A DNA stretch of 64,000 nt from contig WQYC01000010.1 in NCBI GenBank assembly GCA_009781425.1, positions 1-64,000 on the forward strand. The letters run 5' to 3'. Shown here in pieces: positions 17,698 through 25,141 of the stretch. Below the pieces are notes generated by a model. That model did not search any database, was not told the origin of the DNA, and was given only the letters and a program-made list of their open reading frames with translations. A program made the position numbers and the translations under genes. This stretch comes from Oscillospiraceae bacterium (lineage in GTDB: Bacteria > Bacillota > Clostridia > Oscillospirales > Ruminococcaceae). How positions within the stretch are numbered: the first letter of the stretch is position 1; each line of letters starts with the position of its first letter.

Positions 17698-19087
17698 ACT
17701 TGCCTTTTGCCATTTTGAACATCGCTTTGAGTGTAATTCTGTTGCCTGTATGCGTTATGATTGTTTCATAAATCCGCGATACAAACATCAGCATAAGTAC
17801 ACAGCAGACAGCTAAGAAGCCTACTGAAATCAACGCGCCGACAGCGTTCATTTCTCCCGAAATAATTACCCCGGGCAAAGCGAACGGCGACGAAATCGGG
17901 AAGTAATAGCTGAACCTTTGCACGATATTTACTTCCTCACTGTCAATGCTGAAGGCGGGCGAAACGTATGCAAGATAGAAGCCGAAAACGCCGATTAATG
18001 ACATAGGAGTCAGCGCGGACTGTAAGTCCTCTATGCGGCTGATTGTCGCGCCGAACAGCCCGCCGATTAACGAATAGAAGAAGAAGCCGAGCAGGAAAAT
18101 CACAATAATCCAAATGAGCGACAAAGGATTAAAGCCTGAAAAAGCCTCATCAAAAGCAGTTTTAACCATGTGCATCTGTACATCGTCAACCGCGATTTCG
18201 ACCGAGCCGAAAACCTGCCCGAGCGTCCCGAAAGGAGCGACAATCGCTGAGATTCCGAAGCCTGCCACGACTAATGCAAAGAACTGTGTGAATGAAGCAA
18301 GCCCCATGCCGAGAACCTTTCCGAGAATTACAGCCATCGGACGCACAGAAGTCAGCAGTGTTTCCATGACGCGCGAGGTTTTCTCGGTTGCAATCGCCTG
18401 TGCGGTGAGCGAGCCGTACATGAATATAAACATAAATAAAACCATAGAAGAAACCATAGGTATTATTGAATTCGCGAGCATGGTAGCCATTTCGTTGCGG
18501 GGAGTTTCACCCGCTATAGTAATCTGCGAATTGACATAGATTGATATATCATCAATGCTGTCCTCGGGCACGCCGATAGAAATCATATGCGCCCGCCATA
18601 CCCTGTTGTTCAGCATTTCGCTGATTGTATTAAAATTAGCGGTTGACAAAAGCCCGTCGAACTCGGGGCGGGAGATAATAACATCATAGCCGTATTCCGC
18701 CGCGATAACCTCAATAAGTCCGATTGCTTCAAGGCTTGTTCTGACTTTCTCCGTAATCGCTTCAACCTCGCTCTCGGAAATCATGACTACATCAATGTTA
18801 TAAGCCGTAAGAAAACCATAATACGGCGCAGGCTCAATGCTGCTCCTGTCGCTTAGATAAATGGTATCAATTCTGAACGGCGAAATAACCCCGACCTCTT
18901 CAAGAGTCGGCTCTTTATCATTATCCCTTCCCATAAGGAGTCCGGGCAAAAAGTTCGCGCCGAGCGACATCAGCAGAATACAAGCTATAATAATAATAGT
19001 ACTGATAATATAAGATTTACTTTTAATCATCTGCAAAAAAGTGAACTTAAAAACCTGCTGCCAGCCTTTAGCCTTCATTTGTGTCAC
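17696..19087 (-). CDS. ABC-2 type exporter permease (NatB-like)
   Basis: The membrane subunit has 463 residues. One membrane segment near residues 28-50 is followed by an extracellular domain of about 170 residues and then five or six C-terminal segments, the NatB/YhaP-type ABC-2 topology. The substrate is unknown; related systems export sodium, antimicrobials or peptides. It overlaps the 3' end of the ATPase gene by 20 bases, which fits tight coupling in a two-gene operon. Confidence 0.87.
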   Translation of the reverse strand: MTQMKAKGWQQVFKFTFLQMIKSKSYIISTIIIIACILLMSLGANFLPGLLMGRDNDKEPTLEEVGVISPFRIDTIYLSDRSSIEPAPYYGFLTAYNIDVVMISESEVEAITEKVRTSLEAIGLIEVIAAEYGYDVIISRPEFDGLLSTANFNTISEMLNNRVWRAHMISIGVPEDSIDDISIYVNSQITIAGETPRNEMATMLANSIIPMVSSMVLFMFIFMYGSLTAQAIATEKTSRVMETLLTSVRPMAVILGKVLGMGLASFTQFFALVVAGFGISAIVAPFGTLGQVFGSVEIAVDDVQMHMVKTAFDEAFSGFNPLSLIWIIVIFLLGFFFYSLIGGLFGATISRIEDLQSALTPMSLIGVFGFYLAYVSPAFSIDSEEVNIVQRFSYYFPISSPFALPGVIISGEMNAVGALISVGFLAVCCVLMLMFVSRIYETIITHTGNRITLKAMFKMAKGK

Positions 19088-19973
19088 CTCCCGCTTTCTC
19101 TACAAATATTTCATGCAAGCTCGGCTCACGGAGCTCGTATTTAACCAAGGTTATGCCGCCTTCAATTGCTTTTTTGAGGAAGGTCTCCGCTTGCACAGGA
19201 TTGCCGACTCTGAAGTCCGTGCCGTTCGGAGTCTGCTGAACTACCTCAAGCCCACATTCAAGCGCGAGCGGCAGGATATTCTCGTCAGCCTTAACCGAAA
19301 GCTTAACTCTGCCGTAGCCTTTTTTGATTTCGTTTAAATTTCCCTGCAACACCGCTTCACCTCTGTGCAGAATCACGATGTCCGTGCAGAATTCCTCAAT
19401 CGTCGGCATTTGGTGGCTGGACATGATTATGTACTTGCCCTTGTTAATTTCATCGCGGATTACCGAGCGGAATAAGTCAGTATTAACAGGGTCGAGTCCG
19501 CTCAGCGGTTCGTCTAAAATTAACAATTCCGGGTCAGAAATAAGCGCGATAGCAAGCTGCACCTTCTGCTGATTACCTTTAGAAAGCGTTTCTGCGCGTT
19601 TTTTAAGATATTCCGAAGCGCCGAGGCGGTCAAGCCAAAAATTAATCGCGTCGTTAGCTTTGTTTTTCTTCAAGCCCTTCAGCTCCGCGAAGTACATCAT
19701 CTGCTCGTGAATGGTATATTTAGCGTACAAGCCGCGCTCCTCCGCCAAATAACCGACACGCTCCTCCGTGGTGTTTAAGGCTCTGCCTTTCCAGGTTACT
19801 GTCCCACCCTCTCTCGACAGCATACCGAGAATCGAGCGGATTGAAGTGGTTTTGCCCGCGCCGTTAGTGCCGAGCAGCGCGAAAACGCCCGGCTTGTCAA
19901 TAGTAAAGCTGAGCCCTTTTACGGCAGTAAATTCACCGTAACGCTTGACAAGATTGTCAACTATCAATGACAT
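19068..19973 (-). CDS. ABC transporter ATP-binding protein (NatA-like)
   Basis: This 301-residue ATPase has a Walker A 'LLGTNGAGKTTS', an ABC signature read as 'LSKGNQQKV' and a Walker B 'LLILDEPLSGLDP'. The C-terminal extension 'LREPSLHEIFVEKAGG' is typical of NatA/DrrA-type exporters. It is the first gene of the unit with the permease and has the promoter at 20022-20050. Confidence 0.94.
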   Translation of the reverse strand: MSLIVDNLVKRYGEFTAVKGLSFTIDKPGVFALLGTNGAGKTTSIRSILGMLSREGGTVTWKGRALNTTEERVGYLAEERGLYAKYTIHEQMMYFAELKGLKKNKANDAINFWLDRLGASEYLKKRAETLSKGNQQKVQLAIALISDPELLILDEPLSGLDPVNTDLFRSVIRDEINKGKYIIMSSHQMPTIEEFCTDIVILHRGEAVLQGNLNEIKKGYGRVKLSVKADENILPLALECGLEVVQQTPNGTDFRVGNPVQAETFLKKAIEGGITLVKYELREPSLHEIFVEKAGGDTNEG

Positions 19974-20021
19974 TACATTTCTCCTTCCAATGTAAATTAA
20001 TTTTACTTTTCTTCTTTATAA

Positions 20022-20050
20022 ATTCTATCATAAAAACAATTTCATGTCAA
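20022..20050 (-). promoter_or_regulatory. Sigma-A promoter of the ABC exporter operon
   Basis: On the minus strand, TTGACA and TAGAAT are separated by 17 bases, about 50 bases before the ATPase start. Confidence 0.88.
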
Positions 20051-20085
20051 CAAAAAATATTTTTAAAAATTTTATTAAAGTGTGC

Positions 20086-20112
20086 TAAAGTTTTTAAAAT
20101 AATGTCCGATAT
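20086..20112 (+). promoter_or_regulatory. Candidate SigD/sigma-28 (motility) promoter
   Basis: TAAAGTTT, 11 bases and TCCGATAT match the flagellar sigma consensus (TAAAGTTT-N11-GCCGATAA) with 8/8 and 6/8 positions. It lies 54 bases before the gene at 20166. The region is AT-rich, so the -35 alone means little, but the CCGATA core at the right distance is notable. Confidence 0.55.
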
Positions 20113-20165
20113 TAATAATGAAGTATTTTACAAAAATAGTTTCTTTATGACGAAAGGAGAATCCC

Positions 20166-20804
20166 ATGAACGTACAAAAACCGCATGATACCAACAGAGC
20201 GTCCCATCACAACACCGCCAGAACCGCGGCGCAGGAAACACAAAAGAAGGAAACAACCTTAGCGGCGGACAACACTGATAAGCTTGAACAAGCAACTACA
20301 TCTACTTATAAGCCCGCTTACAGCAAGGGCATGAGCAAGTCTGAGCACCGCAATATAGGCGGCGAGGATTTCCGCGCAAACGCAGGCAAATCCGCACGTC
20401 AGCTGAAAAACCAAGCTGTAACAAGCATGGTTTCTGCACAGGTTAACGGACAGGCGAACAAAAGCGGAGTCGTTGGCAAGCTTAACTTCGGCAAAACCCC
20501 CGAAGCACTGAACGCGCTCAGAGCTGCAGAAGCAACATCAGCAAAGCATGATGATTACTGGGGCGTTGAAGCCACAGCTGAACGTATTTTCACCTTCGCT
20601 AAAGCCTTAGCGGGCGGCGACGACAGCAAGTTCCAAACCTTGAAGAACGCATTCCTTGAAGGCTTCAGACAGGCATCGGGCGCAAGAGGCGGAAACCTCC
20701 CGAGCATCAGCTATCAAACAAGAGACAGAGTTCTTGAAATGTTCAACCAATGGGAAGGTGAAATCAACGCGAAAAAAGCACCTCCGGTTCCGGCTGAGAA
20801 ATAA
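20166..20804 (+). CDS. Conserved hypothetical protein, possibly motility-linked
   Basis: The 212-residue soluble protein has a disordered, Gln/Thr/Lys-rich first 100 residues and a compact C-terminal domain with 'TAERIFTFAKALAGGDDSKF' and 'LPSISYQTRDRVLEMFNQWE'. I have seen this C-terminal pattern in small uncharacterised Firmicutes proteins but cannot name the family. AAAGGAG precedes the ATG. The upstream SigD-like promoter suggests expression with flagellar and chemotaxis genes (cheC is in this window), but this is inference. A terminator follows at 20818. Confidence 0.6.
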   Translation: MNVQKPHDTNRASHHNTARTAAQETQKKETTLAADNTDKLEQATTSTYKPAYSKGMSKSEHRNIGGEDFRANAGKSARQLKNQAVTSMVSAQVNGQANKSGVVGKLNFGKTPEALNALRAAEATSAKHDDYWGVEATAERIFTFAKALAGGDDSKFQTLKNAFLEGFRQASGARGGNLPSISYQTRDRVLEMFNQWEGEINAKKAPPVPAEK

Positions 20805-20817
20805 GAATAAAGCTTTA

Positions 20818-20847
20818 AACGACTGCTTGAAAAAGCAGTCGTTTTTG
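20818..20847 (+). terminator. Intrinsic terminator
   Basis: AACGACTGCTT pairs with AAGCAGTCGTT, then TTTTG. It ends the transcript of the gene at 20166 and faces the terminator of the minus-strand RNA that ends near 20855. Confidence 0.9.
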
Positions 20848-20854
20848 TTTGCAT

Positions 20855-21038
20855 AAAAAAGTCGGTCGCCCCGAAGGGCAACCGACTGAACCGCTAACGC
20901 CGTAAAATATGGCATATAAAACCCGCCAACGGCAGGGTGGGTAAAGTTCGCCTGCAGGTTCGCGCTCCCTTCGTCCGACGGTTTTAACCGCCGGGAGGTC
21001 TGCAATCCGCTGACAGAGTCGAAATCCCGTTTTATATG
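20855..21038 (-). ncRNA. Candidate small structured RNA, about 185 nt (6S-like size)
   Basis: No ORF fits here. On the minus strand a TATAAT at 21045-21050 lies 6 bases before the first base of a stem: CATATAAAAC at the 5' end pairs perfectly with GTTTTATATG (complement of 20913-20922). Inside it, GTCAGCGG can pair with CCGTTGGC, TGCAG with CTGCA, and CTCCC with GGGAG enclosing GGCGGTT/AACCGTC. The 3' end is a strong terminator (GTCGGTTGCCC TTCG GGGCGACCGAC then TTTTTT). A long rod closed at its ends with internal bulges and this length fits 6S RNA, but I could not match conserved bases, so the family is open. Confidence 0.55.
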
Positions 21039-21121
21039 TGTTGGATTATATTAACCATACTTAAACGCACGAAGCAGTAAAGTTTCTCAGGTGAACCTGT
21101 CTCAGGTAAGCCTAAACTAAT

Positions 21122-21439
21122 TTAAACTTCCTCAAAGCCGTCCATCATTTCGTCAAAATGCGATAAAAACATCTCGCCTATTTTGTCGGAAAGTGCTTCA
21201 TCGTCTATCGTCGCAAGGAAAAACTCGCCGTCTTCCTCAACCTCGCGCAGAACTATAAACTCAACCTCTGCGTCCTCGTCTTCTTCCTCGTTCTCGTCGT
21301 AAGGAATCAGCGCGAGATAATTTACGTCCTCATAAGTCAGCGCGTCGATAATTTCAAATTGCTCGCCGTCGAGCTCAATTATATCGGCTTCAAATTCCTC
21401 GGTTTCTTCCAAGCCGTTGTCTTTTTCAAAGTCAGCCAT
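21122..21439 (-). CDS. DUF1292 family protein
   Basis: The 105-residue protein is very acidic: 'EADIIELDGEQFEIIDALTY', 'YLALIPYDENEEEDED' and 'EFIVLREVEEDGEFFLATI' fit DUF1292. The family is usual in Clostridia and Bacilli, often near yrrK/yqgF; its role is unknown. I chose the ATG at 21439 because AAAGGTG lies 6 bases upstream. The track's GTG at 21448 overlaps that ribosome binding site. Confidence 0.9.
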   Translation of the reverse strand: MADFEKDNGLEETEEFEADIIELDGEQFEIIDALTYEDVNYLALIPYDENEEEDEDAEVEFIVLREVEEDGEFFLATIDDEALSDKIGEMFLSHFDEMMDGFEEV

Positions 21440-21476
21440 ATTTTGCACCTTTCTGTTGCGTTATTGTGTTAGATTA

Positions 21477-21505
21477 AGTATACAATAAAAACAACCGCTT
21501 GTCAA
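21477..21505 (-). promoter_or_regulatory. Sigma-A promoter of the DUF1292 gene
   Basis: On the minus strand, TTGACA and TATACT are 17 bases apart, about 40 bases before the start codon. Confidence 0.88.
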
Positions 21506-21602
21506 TAAGAAATACTGCATTTTTTGCCAAGATTTTGAAAAAACATATAAAACATTGTTAAGAGTAATAAACAATTGTTTAAAACTTTGTGCATTTTGAC
21601 TG

Positions 21603-21631
21603 TTGACATTGCTGTATAAATATGGTATTAT
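21603..21631 (+). promoter_or_regulatory. Strong sigma-A promoter of the large noncoding RNA
   Basis: TTGACA and TATTAT are separated by exactly 17 bases. No open frame with a ribosome binding site follows for nearly 700 bases, so the transcript appears to be noncoding. Confidence 0.85.
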
Positions 21632-21637
21632 ATAAAC

Positions 21638-22269
21638 ACGGAAGAAACTTCAGAAAACAAAAGCAGAAACAGAAGCGGCGAAAACAGTAAGATTAACGAT
21701 GGTGAAATTACTGTAAAAGGGCAGCGGAAGAAGAAGCGGAAGGCGAGTATGAAGCGGAACCGAGGCAAAGGCGGGCTTCAAATATAAATTGAAGTGAAAA
21801 GCCAAAACGACCGAGAAAGGGGAGCGAGTCCAATGGATGTAGAAATCAAAGTGCTGAGCGTATGTTGCGGCTCGTGCACCGATTAAGCAAATGCTTGAAA
21901 TCAAGGTTGAACTTGAAAGCTCGAACGGCTTAAAGGTTTACTGGATTTAAGACGGTACTTCTACCGAAAAACGCTTATACCGGGAATCAAGTTAGCAACA
22001 ACACTTAGCGGAAATAAATTTAATAAGGCGGAAAAGCCTGATTGCCTAACTGAAAGTTTATATGCCGGCAGGAAGATGACTGCACTTTAAGGTGACGGAG
22101 GGTGTAAAGAAACCGGAAGGAAGCCTTGAAAGTAAGCCGGATTAACCGCGAAAGCGTTTAAATAAAAAATGTAAAGTTTCAAGTAAATCCAACGAAAGCG
22201 ACATGAGCGCGTCGTGGGAAGCAAAATTTAATATATACGACCCGCGCAGGTTGACTGCGCGGGTTTTTT
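21638..22269 (+). ncRNA. Large structured noncoding RNA candidate, about 630 nt
   Basis: The unit is delimited by a near-consensus promoter (21603-21631) and a strong terminator (22240-22269), and every frame is broken by stops. The RNA would be purine-rich with many possible helices: ACAGTAA/TTACTGT (21684, 21708), CTTCAA/TTGAAG (21776, 21789), AAGCA/TGCTT (21885-21896), CGGTA-CTTC-TACCG (21953-21966), AGTTAG/CTAACT (21990, 22046) and CGC-GAAA-GCG (22147-22156). CTTGAAA/TTTCAAG (22125, 22177) interleaves with GGATT/AATCC (22139, 22186), which would be a pseudoknot. GAAA-type loops recur. Size and style recall the ornate large RNAs of Firmicutes (OLE, ROOL, GOLLD), but no family could be assigned. 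It is separate from dnaD, which has its own promoter. Confidence 0.65.
22240..22269 (+). terminator. Intrinsic terminator of the large RNA
   Basis: ACCCGCGCAG pairs with CTGCGCGGGT around the 5-base loop GTTGA, followed by TTTTTT. The loop and 3' arm also form the -35 box of the dnaD promoter. Confidence 0.92.
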
Positions 22270-22279
22270 GTGCTATAAT
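22251..22279 (+). promoter_or_regulatory. Sigma-A promoter of dnaD, built into the preceding terminator
   Basis: TTGACT (22251-22256) lies in the loop and start of the 3' arm of the upstream terminator; 17 bases later comes TATAAT. One sequence therefore ends the large RNA and starts the dnaD-dnaI transcript. Confidence 0.85.
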
Positions 22280-22318
22280 TAATTCTGTACACCCTTTTGA
22301 AAGGCGGTCGGAATTTTT

Positions 22319-23311
22319 ATGGATTATAAAATTAATCTCGGCGCGTGGAACAGCGTTTTCGCCGTTCCGTCCGCAGTCGTGGATAATTACATAAAATTAG
22401 CAGGCGGAAATAATTTAAAGGTTCTGCTTTTTGTTCTAAGAAACGCGGGCGAAAATATAACAGTTGATGAAGCTTCGTGCAAAACCGGAGTAAATCCGGA
22501 CGACGTGAAGGACGCTTTGCTCTTTTGGGAGCAGACAGGGATTTTCGCGGCGCGTGAAAATGAAATTGTACCAAGCGAAACCGCGCAGGTATCTGCTAAT
22601 AAATACGAAACAGAACACGAGCGAATAGCTTCAAAGCTGAAAAAAATTGAAACAGAAGCAAAAGTCCAATTAGAGCGCGAACCGCGCTTTAATCCGAAAG
22701 AAATCGCACAGGCAGTTCGCGGCGACGAGGGCATGGACTTCCTCTTCAAGGAATGTGAAAAAATCTTCGGCAGACCGCTCAAGCATAACGAGCAGAACTC
22801 GCTGATGATTATAACCGAAGACGTCGGAATCCCCGCCGAATGTGCGCTGATGTTAGTTGAATACTGCGCCTCCTGCGGAAAAGCAACGCCCGCTTACATG
22901 AGAAAAATCGCGAAGGACTGGCACGAACGCGAGATTTTATCAATAAGCCAGGCAGAAGATGAAATAAAAGTTCTGCGCGAAATCAACAGCTTTGAAGGCA
23001 GAATGAAACGCCTGCTCGAAATGAAAAGAGCTTTTTCCGAAAAAGAAAAAATAATTATCAGAAGGTGGTCTGCGAGCAATTACGGTGAGGAATTGCTTTT
23101 CACTGCCTATCAAATGACGCTCGACGGCGCGAACGAATTATCGCTGCCTTACATGAATAAAATCCTCGAAAACTGGGACAAGGACGGCATAAGAAGCAAG
23201 GAACAGTTAGAAGAATCGCAGAAGAATTTCAAGAATAACAAGCAAAAAGCCGAAGATGTTAAATCTTCGTTCGACTTGGAAAAAATATGGCAGAATATTA
23301 TCGAAAAGTAG
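22319..23311 (+). CDS. dnaD: DnaD-domain replication initiation protein
   Basis: DnaD acts at replication initiation and restart with DnaA/DnaB/DnaI in Firmicutes. The 330-residue protein has an N-terminal winged-helix-like domain ('VLLFVLRNAGENITVDEASC') and two C-terminal DnaD domain blocks: 'EKIFGRPLKHNEQNSLMIIT' (about 140-215) and 'FSEKEKIIIRRWSASNYGEE' (about 240-300), each followed by 'YMRKIAKDW' or 'YMNKILENW'. It is longer than B. subtilis DnaD because the domain is duplicated, as is common in Clostridia. AAAGG is 14 bases upstream. The DnaI/DnaC-type ATPase follows. Confidence 0.9.
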   Translation: MDYKINLGAWNSVFAVPSAVVDNYIKLAGGNNLKVLLFVLRNAGENITVDEASCKTGVNPDDVKDALLFWEQTGIFAARENEIVPSETAQVSANKYETEHERIASKLKKIETEAKVQLEREPRFNPKEIAQAVRGDEGMDFLFKECEKIFGRPLKHNEQNSLMIITEDVGIPAECALMLVEYCASCGKATPAYMRKIAKDWHEREILSISQAEDEIKVLREINSFEGRMKRLLEMKRAFSEKEKIIIRRWSASNYGEELLFTAYQMTLDGANELSLPYMNKILENWDKDGIRSKEQLEESQKNFKNNKQKAEDVKSSFDLEKIWQNIIEK

Positions 23312-23320
23312 GAAAAATTA

Positions 23321-24289
23321 ATGAACTTAAATGCAAAATATTATTCGCGGGCAGGCGAGGAAATAAAACGCCGCAGTGACGTCAACAAAGAAAAGCTGAG
23401 CTTCCGAAAGCGCGAGGTTGAGTTGAAAATCCCGCAGTATAAGGCGATTCGTTGGGAAATGGCTAAGACAGGCGCGAGGATTTATGATATAATTTATTCG
23501 GGCGAAAGCGAAGCGATGCGTGCCGAGAAGCTTGAACGCTTAACCAAAGAAAATCTAAACGCGCAGGAAACTATAAAAGCTCTGCTCGCGCAAAACGGCT
23601 TCGAGCCTGATTACTTAACAGAAATTTATTCCTGTGAAAAGTGCCGCGACACCGGTGTTTATCAGAATCGCCGCTGCTCCTGCTTCAAGGAAATCGCCAA
23701 GAGAATGGCGGCGGAAGAGCTGAACGCGTCTTCTCCGATTAAGCTCTGCGATTTCGATTCGTTTGATTTGAGTTTTTACGCCGACAGCTTTACTATAGAT
23801 AAAATGTCCCGCAATTTTAATTTTTGCAAGCATTACGCCGAAAATTTTCATCTGCCCTGCGACGGGATTTTCATGCAAGGGGCAACAGGGCTCGGCAAAA
23901 CGCATTTGTCTTTAGCAATTGCGAAAGCCGTGATTGCAAAAGGGTACAGCGTGATTTACGGCTCGTCGCAGAAGCTGCTCGGCGCGATAGTAAAAGAAAA
24001 TTTCGGCAGGGAATCGGAAGTGGATTCCGAGCAGCTGCTTGAAAAAACAGACTTGCTTATAATCGACGACCTCGGCACAGAAGTCGATAACAAATATTAT
24101 GTTTCTGTGTTTTATAATCTGCTCAACTCCAGGCTCAGCGCGGGCTTGCCGACTGTCATAAACACGAACAGCGAAGTCGCACAGCTCAAAAAGCACTACG
24201 GCGACGCAATAGTTTCAAGAATCCTGACAATGGAATGTCTGCCTTTCTTCGGCGATGATATAAGAGTAAGCAGGAAACACGGAAAATAA
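23321..24289 (+). CDS. DnaI/DnaC-type helicase loader ATPase
   Basis: The protein should load the replicative helicase DnaB. An N-terminal coiled region precedes a Cys cluster, 'YSCEKCRDTGVYQNRRCSCF' (about 105-125), a likely zinc site. The AAA+ core follows: Walker A 'MQGATGLGKTHLS', Walker B 'LLIIDDLGTE' and a sensor-1-like 'PTVINTNSE'. It is 322 residues, close to B. subtilis DnaI. It lies 9 bases after dnaD, a pairing that is typical of Clostridia. Confidence 0.92.
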   Translation: MNLNAKYYSRAGEEIKRRSDVNKEKLSFRKREVELKIPQYKAIRWEMAKTGARIYDIIYSGESEAMRAEKLERLTKENLNAQETIKALLAQNGFEPDYLTEIYSCEKCRDTGVYQNRRCSCFKEIAKRMAAEELNASSPIKLCDFDSFDLSFYADSFTIDKMSRNFNFCKHYAENFHLPCDGIFMQGATGLGKTHLSLAIAKAVIAKGYSVIYGSSQKLLGAIVKENFGRESEVDSEQLLEKTDLLIIDDLGTEVDNKYYVSVFYNLLNSRLSAGLPTVINTNSEVAQLKKHYGDAIVSRILTMECLPFFGDDIRVSRKHGK

Positions 24290-24292
24290 TAC

Positions 24293-24321
24293 TTGCAATT
24301 TGTTTAAAAATATAGTATAAT
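24293..24321 (+). promoter_or_regulatory. Sigma-A promoter of the polyamine cluster
   Basis: TTGCAA and TATAAT are separated by 17 bases, 34 bases before the speD GTG start. Confidence 0.85.
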
Positions 24322-24355
24322 ATAAGTTCACATAAAAAAGAAAGGGACGTGAAAA

Positions 24356-25120
24356 GTGGATAATAAATTAACGCTTTACGGGTTCAATAACCTCACAAAA
24401 TCATTAAGCTTCAATATTTTTGACGTTTGCTACGCGAAAACCGAGCGCGAACAGCGCGATTATATCGCGTATATCGACGAGCAGTATAACTCGGAGCGTC
24501 TGACGAATATTCTGACGCAAGTCACGGACATGATAGGCGCGAAGGTTCTGAACATTTCGCGCGCGGATTATGAGCCGCAGGGCGCAAGCGTGACGATTCT
24601 GATTGCAGAAGAAAGCATGATTAAGCATCTTTCGGGCGATAAAGTCATTGCGCACTTAGACAAAAGCCATGTCACCGTTCATACTTATCCCGAGTACCAC
24701 CCCGAAACGTTCCTTGCGACGTTCAGAGTGGATATAGACGTGACTACCTGTGGTGAAATCACGCCGCTTTCAACATTAGATTTCTTAATAGGCAGCTTCG
24801 ACTCCGATATAATCACAATGGATTACCGCGTCCGCGGTTTTACGCGGGACATAGGCGCGAAAAAGCTCTTCATTGACCATAAAATCACCAGCATACAGGA
24901 ATACATCGACAAAGGAACACTCGCGAAGTACGACGCAATGGACATTAACGTTTATCAGTCGAATATATTCCACACAAAAATGCTTATAAAAGACATAGAT
25001 TTGCAGAATTATCTGTTTAACGCTGATGTTTATGAAATTCCGCCTAAGACAAGACTCGATATTATGAATAATCTGCGGCAGGAAATGATAGAAATATTCT
25101 CGGGAAGTAATATTTATTAA
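24356..25120 (+). CDS. speD: S-adenosylmethionine decarboxylase proenzyme
   Basis: SpeD makes decarboxylated SAM, the aminopropyl donor for spermidine. The 254-residue length and the start '[20 protein letters not shown]' match the longer E. coli-type proenzyme, not the 120-residue Bacillus type. Self-cleavage should occur before the Ser in '[15 protein letters not shown]' to form the pyruvoyl cofactor. '[16 protein letters not shown]' carries the conserved catalytic Cys region. The start is GTG with AAAGGGACG upstream. It opens the polyamine cluster. Confidence 0.95.
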   Translation: MDNKLTLYGFNNLTKSLSFNIFDVCYAKTEREQRDYIAYIDEQYNSERLTNILTQVTDMIGAKVLNISRADYEPQGASVTILIAEESMIKHLSGDKVIAHLDKSHVTVHTYPEYHPETFLATFRVDIDVTTCGEITPLSTLDFLIGSFDSDIITMDYRVRGFTRDIGAKKLFIDHKITSIQEYIDKGTLAKYDAMDINVYQSNIFHTKMLIKDIDLQNYLFNADVYEIPPKTRLDIMNNLRQEMIEIFSGSNIY

Positions 25121-25141
25121 TAAAGTTAGAGGTGATACACT

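Noticed and set aside
20930-21005. Plus-strand T-box leader suggested by AGGGTGGGTAAAG
   Set aside because: The core AGGGTGGNACCGCG is not met, no plus-strand gene follows in range, and the terminator orientation supports a minus-strand RNA.
21640-21790. Basic open frame (GEITVKGQRKKKRKASMKRN) within the large RNA
   Set aside because: It has no start codon with a ribosome binding site and arises from purine-rich sequence; it ends after about 50 codons.
21638-22269. tmRNA, RNase P RNA or a group II intron in the long noncoding region
   Set aside because: The RNase P block GAGGAAAGTCC, tmRNA ends and intron domain V were looked for and not seen.
24356-24358. Search for an ATG start of speD
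   Set aside because: The next ATG would remove the conserved N-terminus; GTG with a good ribosome binding site is the better start.
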